A DNA stretch of 7,666 bases from the NCBI GenBank assembly GCA_018400675.1, contig JAGYMG010000027.1, forward strand, positions 1 to 7,666. The letters run 5' to 3'. Positions 1 through 6,000 of the stretch are shown here, one piece after another (positions within the stretch are counted from its first letter, which is position 1; each line of letters begins with the position of its first letter). The translations under genes were made by a program, and so were the position numbers. The stretch is from a bacterium. Lineage in GTDB: Bacteria > Patescibacteriota > Minisyncoccia > Minisyncoccales > CG1-02-41-26. The notes under the pieces are model-generated. The model saw nothing but the letters and a program-made list of their open reading frames with translations, was not told the DNA's origin and did no database searches.

Positions 1-2
1 AT

Positions 3-3000
3 CCCGCTCATATGCCTGCAGCCGGCCAGATACCAGAAGGAAAACAAGCCAAGCAAGCAAAAGAAGCTGTAATCGGTTATCTAGGCGGGCCTGATGCAGT
101 AGCCGGCATAAATTTTGAGATAATTTTTGATCCTAACCTAGAAACTCCGGCAGAAACAATAGAAGCCGGAGATAACAAATACAAATTACTAGTTAACCCA
201 AATGCTCTGATCAACGCCCCGCCTCTTCCGACGGACGAAGGACGATGGACGACGGACGTAGAACGTAGAACGTCGAACGTTGAACGAGAAAGCTACGAAG
301 AACAGCTCAAAGTAATATTTGCCGGACATGAACTATTTCACCTCCAAGGCTACAATGAAGTCCAAGCCCGCCAGAAAACGATCGAATACCTTATCCAGCA
401 AAATTTCCTAGATACCCATATTGCGTGGCTGGAGAATAATGAGATAGGGATAAGGCCTGATTTTAATTGGGTAAAAACTTTAAATGTATCTGATTTTACA
501 GATAAGATTATTATACTTTCAGTTGTTGGCAGAGCAGTTTCGAAAGCCATTTGGATATGGATATTTAGCGCAAGCTTTCTATTTCTTCCTCAATTTTCAA
601 GATATGCATTTGCCCAGACGCCCGCTGTCATCCAGGCACAACAGTCTTTAAATGAGCAGATTTTGAATAATAGATTTAATCTATCTGAAGAGGAGCGCGC
701 GAGGGTAGCCACAACGATTAACGGGATAATAGCCACTCTTAATCCAGATACAAGATTACCGACAAGCCATTTAGATGACCAATCTTTGGCGAATTGGTTA
801 TTAACTTATGATGCCGCTGCTGTTGCTATGGAGTTAAAGATTTCCGGAAAACAGAAAAAAGCCGAACAAATTCTTGATTATTTTGTTACCGAATATAACA
901 GGTCATTAGAAGAAATACACAAAAAAGGTGATATTGGAGTTTACGGCATCTTAAGAAATTTCAAACATCCCTTTAAAAAAGGCCAATATTTGGTTGGCAT
1001 TATAAATGGCATTGATTCTTCAAGCAGGGAAGGAAAAGGCAAAGATTTCTCAGTGCATTCAGGTGCTACTGCATGGTTAATAATATCTATGCTCCAGGTG
1101 AATCCGCAGAGGTATTTACCAGTTGCAGAGTCATTAGCCAAGGTGCTTCTAGAGTTTCAAGATAAAGACGGAGGCATAATCACCAACTTCGATAATCCAG
1201 CTTATAAGGCAACCGAATCCCACATGGATGCTGTTGCCGTATTTAAAATGCTGTATCAGCTAACAAAGAAAGATGTTTATCGTCAGGCAGCGGATAAAGC
1301 TATTAGCTGGTTCAAGAATAATTGCATTAATCCCAATGGCGTAATTTATAAAGGTATTTGGTTTGGCACTCCCCATAATATGCACGCAACCGATGCTTAT
1401 ACATGGTCATTGTTAATTGCAAGTGACTCTTTTAGCCCCGAGCAAATCAAACAGTTGATCAACACATTAGAAAAACGCAGTCTTATAGAAGTAAATTATA
1501 CGCGTTCCGATGGCAAAGAAATTAAAATTATCACTGTTGATTTTACCGATCCTGAAGACTCAAATATTGTGAGCCTAAGAAAAGAGTATCATCCTATAGG
1601 TTCAACAGAATGGGCTTCTGGTATGGCCTTGTTATATTATCAGGCAGCTGTTTTGCTTTGGGATTCAGGTGACAAAGCAGGCGCAATTACCATGAAAGCC
1701 AAAGGCGATGCCTTGTTATTTGATGCTTGGCAGACAGGGGTAACTAATTATGATATGACATTTTTCCCTTATGCAACAGCTAAATGGGTGGAAATGGGCC
1801 ATGGATATAAAACTTCTATAGGTAATCAAAGCATGGCTGGCAATTGGATTATCTTTCCAGATTTGAAATTTAATCCATTTGTTTTAGGAGGAGGTAATAT
1901 TAAGGATAGGCTTAAAGAAATTCCATCTCTTCCCATATCTGAAGCAAAATCACGACTTGCGTTATCTGTCATTCATCCTGCTTATGTCCAAAACCAACAG
2001 TCAGCTTTTCCGGAACATGACTATTATCAATGGTATGAAGCCACTTTTGCTAAATACGGCAGAATAGATCCTGAGAAAGTTACCAATCCTTATTATTTTT
2101 ACAAACAGGGTATAGAAGAAGAAAAGGCTGGCAAACTTGAAGAGGCATCTAGGAGTTACGAACAAGCATTAAAGATAGATTCCAATTTTATGGATGCTCT
2201 ACAGCGGATAGCCGAACTTGAATACCGGCAAGGAAAGTTCCAGGAGGCAAACGAAAATTTCCAGCGACTCATTCAAATCAATAGCTACAATATTGAAGCA
2301 AGGATAGGCTATATCCAGACAAGGTATTTATTAAAAGAGATTTCTGTTGTAAAACTTGAGAAAGAATATAAAGAGCTGCTTAAACGTTTCCCCGGCCACT
2401 TTGGCCTGCTTATTAACTTAGGAGAAGTTGTGAGTTGGCAGGGAAGATATAAAGAAGCGATAACTTATTTAAAAGAAGCCTCACTCATTCATCCTGAAAA
2501 TCCTGATGTCTTTCGTAAATTAGCAGAAATTTCCAGACTGGACAGAGATTATGATTCTGCCGCATCTTACTATGAAGAGGTCCTCAAAAGAGTTCTGGAC
2601 GATGCTAAATCCAGATTTAATATGGTTGATTTGAAAAGTAAATCCTGCCTTATGTTGTATTACGGCACCATGGACTCTCAGGGAGTATTTAGTGTAGATA
2701 GATTAAATGTCAGGGGCATGGATTTGTCTTATAGGTTATCGCCAGAATTAACTATAAATACAGGGGTTAAAGAATTAGAAATACAAGGTTTGACAGACAG
2801 AATTATATCTATTGACGGAGAATACGAATTAAGCAAGGACACAAAGGTAGCAGGCAGGTATTCAGTTAATCCTGATAGAAACTTTTATTTTAGGCAAAGC
2901 GCGGAACTTGGTATTACAAAGCAAATCAGCGAAGGAACTACTTTGTTGTCCGGTTTTACTTGGATGGATTTCCCCGATAAAGATGTTTATATATTCTCTC

Positions 3001-6000
3001 CAGGTATATTACAAAAACTTTCCTCTAAAGTTGATGTCTTAGGTCAATATCAATATGCGATAGCTAAAGATTCTCAAGGCCACAGTATCCTGCTTAGGCT
3101 TAATTATCAACCAATTGAGCGTTTGCAGCTGCATGTAGGCGTAAGCGCAGGTGAGATAAAAAGCAGTATGGCAGACTTTTCTAATAAAGCTGCCTCTGTT
3201 GGCCTGGATTACCGCATTAACGATCCGATGTCGATAGGAGCAGAATTTGAGCATAAGGATTACAGGGATTTTCCTAACTCAAATAATTTTATGTCCGGGC
3301 TTAAGATTAAATTTGAGATATTAGCAAAGAAATTTAGAAGAAGACTGGATAAATTTGGCCTATCTGCTTGGAAGATAAATCAAATTCTAAGCTACGATCC
3401 AAAGACCCTCAGAGTAAAGGCTAATATGCCGATATTAAGATTAATCGCATATTTGGAGGGGATAACCGTAGGAACGCTATTAAGAAGAAGCCTCTTTCAT
3501 GAAAGGCTGCACGACCTTTTTAATCTCCTTAAAATGGACAGGAATTCCATTGCAGAAAAAATTGTCGCAAAATTTAATAAAAATACAGCCAAATATATCT
3601 TAAATAGCTTTCGGACTGAATATAGTCTATCTGAGGATGTTGTCTTTGAGAAACTTACTAAAGAACAGCTTACAGAAATAGTCGAAGAGCTGATTGTTAG
3701 ATATTACACCTACAAATTTCAAGGCAATGCTGATTTCCTGCAGGAGTCGGATAAAATTGAATGGCTATTTAGAAACTTTGGATTTGATATAGAAGAAATA
3801 ATGAAGACATACGCGGTTAATCTTCAGCAGGGCTCAACCATACTTGATAATTTACATAGCTTGTTTAACATAGAAGGAGACATAACTAAGGAAAAACAGA
3901 TAGCTAAATTGCGTCTGGTAACAGAGATGTCGCGTACATTAGGCGGGAATCCTAAGCTTGAATTTGATTACACAAAAGAAGCTAAAAGCTTGGAGGAAGA
4001 GGTAAGAAATATTATCTCAAGCTCCATCCAGTCTCAGGGTGAGCCTTCAGGCGAAAAGGGGTCCTTCAGCGTATCTTCAGTCCAAGATGTTGATAATCTT
4101 TTTAGGACGGCATTACAAAATATAATGCCCCATGATATCAATAGGTTATCTGTGATCATTGACATAAATCAAGCAGATTCAGATTTTCTTAAGTACTATT
4201 TGCTGACTCAAATGTTAAAAACCGCATATTCTAATTGGCTAAAGCAATACTTAGCCAGATTAAATATCAGCTTGGATATGTTGGATAAATATGTCATAGA
4301 AGCTATCTTAAGTAGAGTAATAGTGGCGGAGAAGAAGATATTTGAAGGAAAAGGAATCAAAATAGATGCCAACGGCAATCCGGAGATAGAAATATTGAAG
4401 AATGGGAGGGCTTCTGAGATTGCCCCGCTTTACGAATACGTATGGCAGAAAATAATTGAATCTAAAATCGGAGGCCTTAATGGCCGTTCTACCTTTATGG
4501 ATTATCTGCTTAGGCAGGTTAAGGATATGTTAGGACAGAATAAGTCTGGTGCCGATATTTTAGCCATGATTGAACAGCAGCATCAATTCTGGAGAGAAAT
4601 ATTAAAAGACCAGTTACGTAAATATGATCAAGTCCGCGATGAAAAAAAGGGCATAGAGCAGAAAGGGTATCTACTCATTAACTATGAGTTCGATGATTTG
4701 TTTAGATACTGCGAAGACCCGGTAAGAGAATTTAATATTGATTTGAATCAGAGATTGGATAGTGACGCTATTCAGAGGTTGGTAGCGCAGTTTAAGACTT
4801 TCTTGGATAAACATAGAAAGCACCTTCCTGAAATAAAATATCCTATTTCACTTGCTGGGTTTTACGTCAAGGCAATCAAGTTTATTTTTTCGCATTGGAG
4901 TAAAATCTTTGCCGAAACTAGCCATGAGACTGTAAAGACAAAACAGGCAAAGGCGTTTTGGAGAAATTCAATTCCGGTTTGGTTGTGCTTAAATGCCGTA
5001 ATTATAACGTCTACTGTTATGGGTATCTCAGGTATTTCTAGTGTATTTGTCGTGCCTTTTGCGATTTTAGCGGGAATCCTAATCTTGGCATTTTTACCAA
5101 TTTCTTACCGCGCATTAGTTTATGTCGGCAGGGCCTACGTTGCCTGGAAAGAGGAGAAAGTTAAAAAAATTGCCACGATTAGGACTTGGAGAGGAGCAAA
5201 AAATAAGTTTGATTCTCTTTGGCAAGAGCTTGATGTTTACCAGCAGAATGGTTACTTCAGATTAATTGATAATCTCTACAACGAATATAAATTAACCGAT
5301 GAAGAAAAAATGGAACTTCACCGGCTAAATTTAAAAGTCGCTCCCAAGAACCAAAAAGCCCGGCAAAGGATTGGGAATTGGATGAATAAGTTTTACCAGA
5401 AAGATATCCCTAACATTGAGTCTTGGCAAGAAGTCAGGTCCGTAACCATCCAGATTGCAAGCTTAGATGAGAAGTTTTTTTACCATTGGGATGAGCTAAT
5501 TAGCACCAGCTTAGAAGAAGGCCAGATAAAAAGTATTTTAAATTATATAAAGAAGATTTATCCTGATGAATGGGAAATTCTGATTGATAGATTGGGAGAC
5601 AAACTAACAAGGCAGGAAAAACAAACTCTTCTAGGTCAAGCAAGCGATACCTTTAATCTGCAGAATCCTCAGGCAATTAGTGAGATAGAAAAATGGGCTA
5701 ATTTAAAACTACAGACAGTTTTTGGCACTTTGGAAAGCGCCAGAAAAACTTGGTTAGCCTATAAGAGTTTGGCAAAGAAATTCTTCCCTCAAGCAACAGA
5801 TGAAGAGTTGGAACTGTTGGTCAGCCAGAAAGTCCAGATTCTTTTCTTACATGATAAGTATCCAGCCTATGCTGCCAATAGCGTTCAGAAACAAGATATA
5901 GATACCTATCTGGCGCAATATCCTTTTATACAGCTTAACTGGCAGGAAGATTTTATACATCAGTCTAAATACGGTGGCTGGGCGAATGCTTTACCTAAAG

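Noticed and set aside
12..14. ATG at the start of the window as a possible gene start
   Set aside because: The frame is already open upstream to the window edge, there is no Shine-Dalgarno sequence in the visible bases before it, and the sequence after it reads as the middle of a domain.
231..286. Repeat array as a CRISPR or an insertion-sequence end
   Set aside because: The units are only 7 bp with no spacers, and there is no inverted terminal repeat or transposase near it.
1887..1901. AGGAGG-like string as a ribosome binding site for an internal gene
   Set aside because: It encodes the Gly-Gly-Gly run at the end of the toroid module in the main frame, and no ATG, GTG or TTG follows at a suitable distance.
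3498..3512. HERLH as a second metalloprotease active site
   Set aside because: It matches HExxH, but no third ligand or conserved surrounding pattern is evident, and such short strings occur by chance in charged helices. It is noted only inside the helical-region entry.
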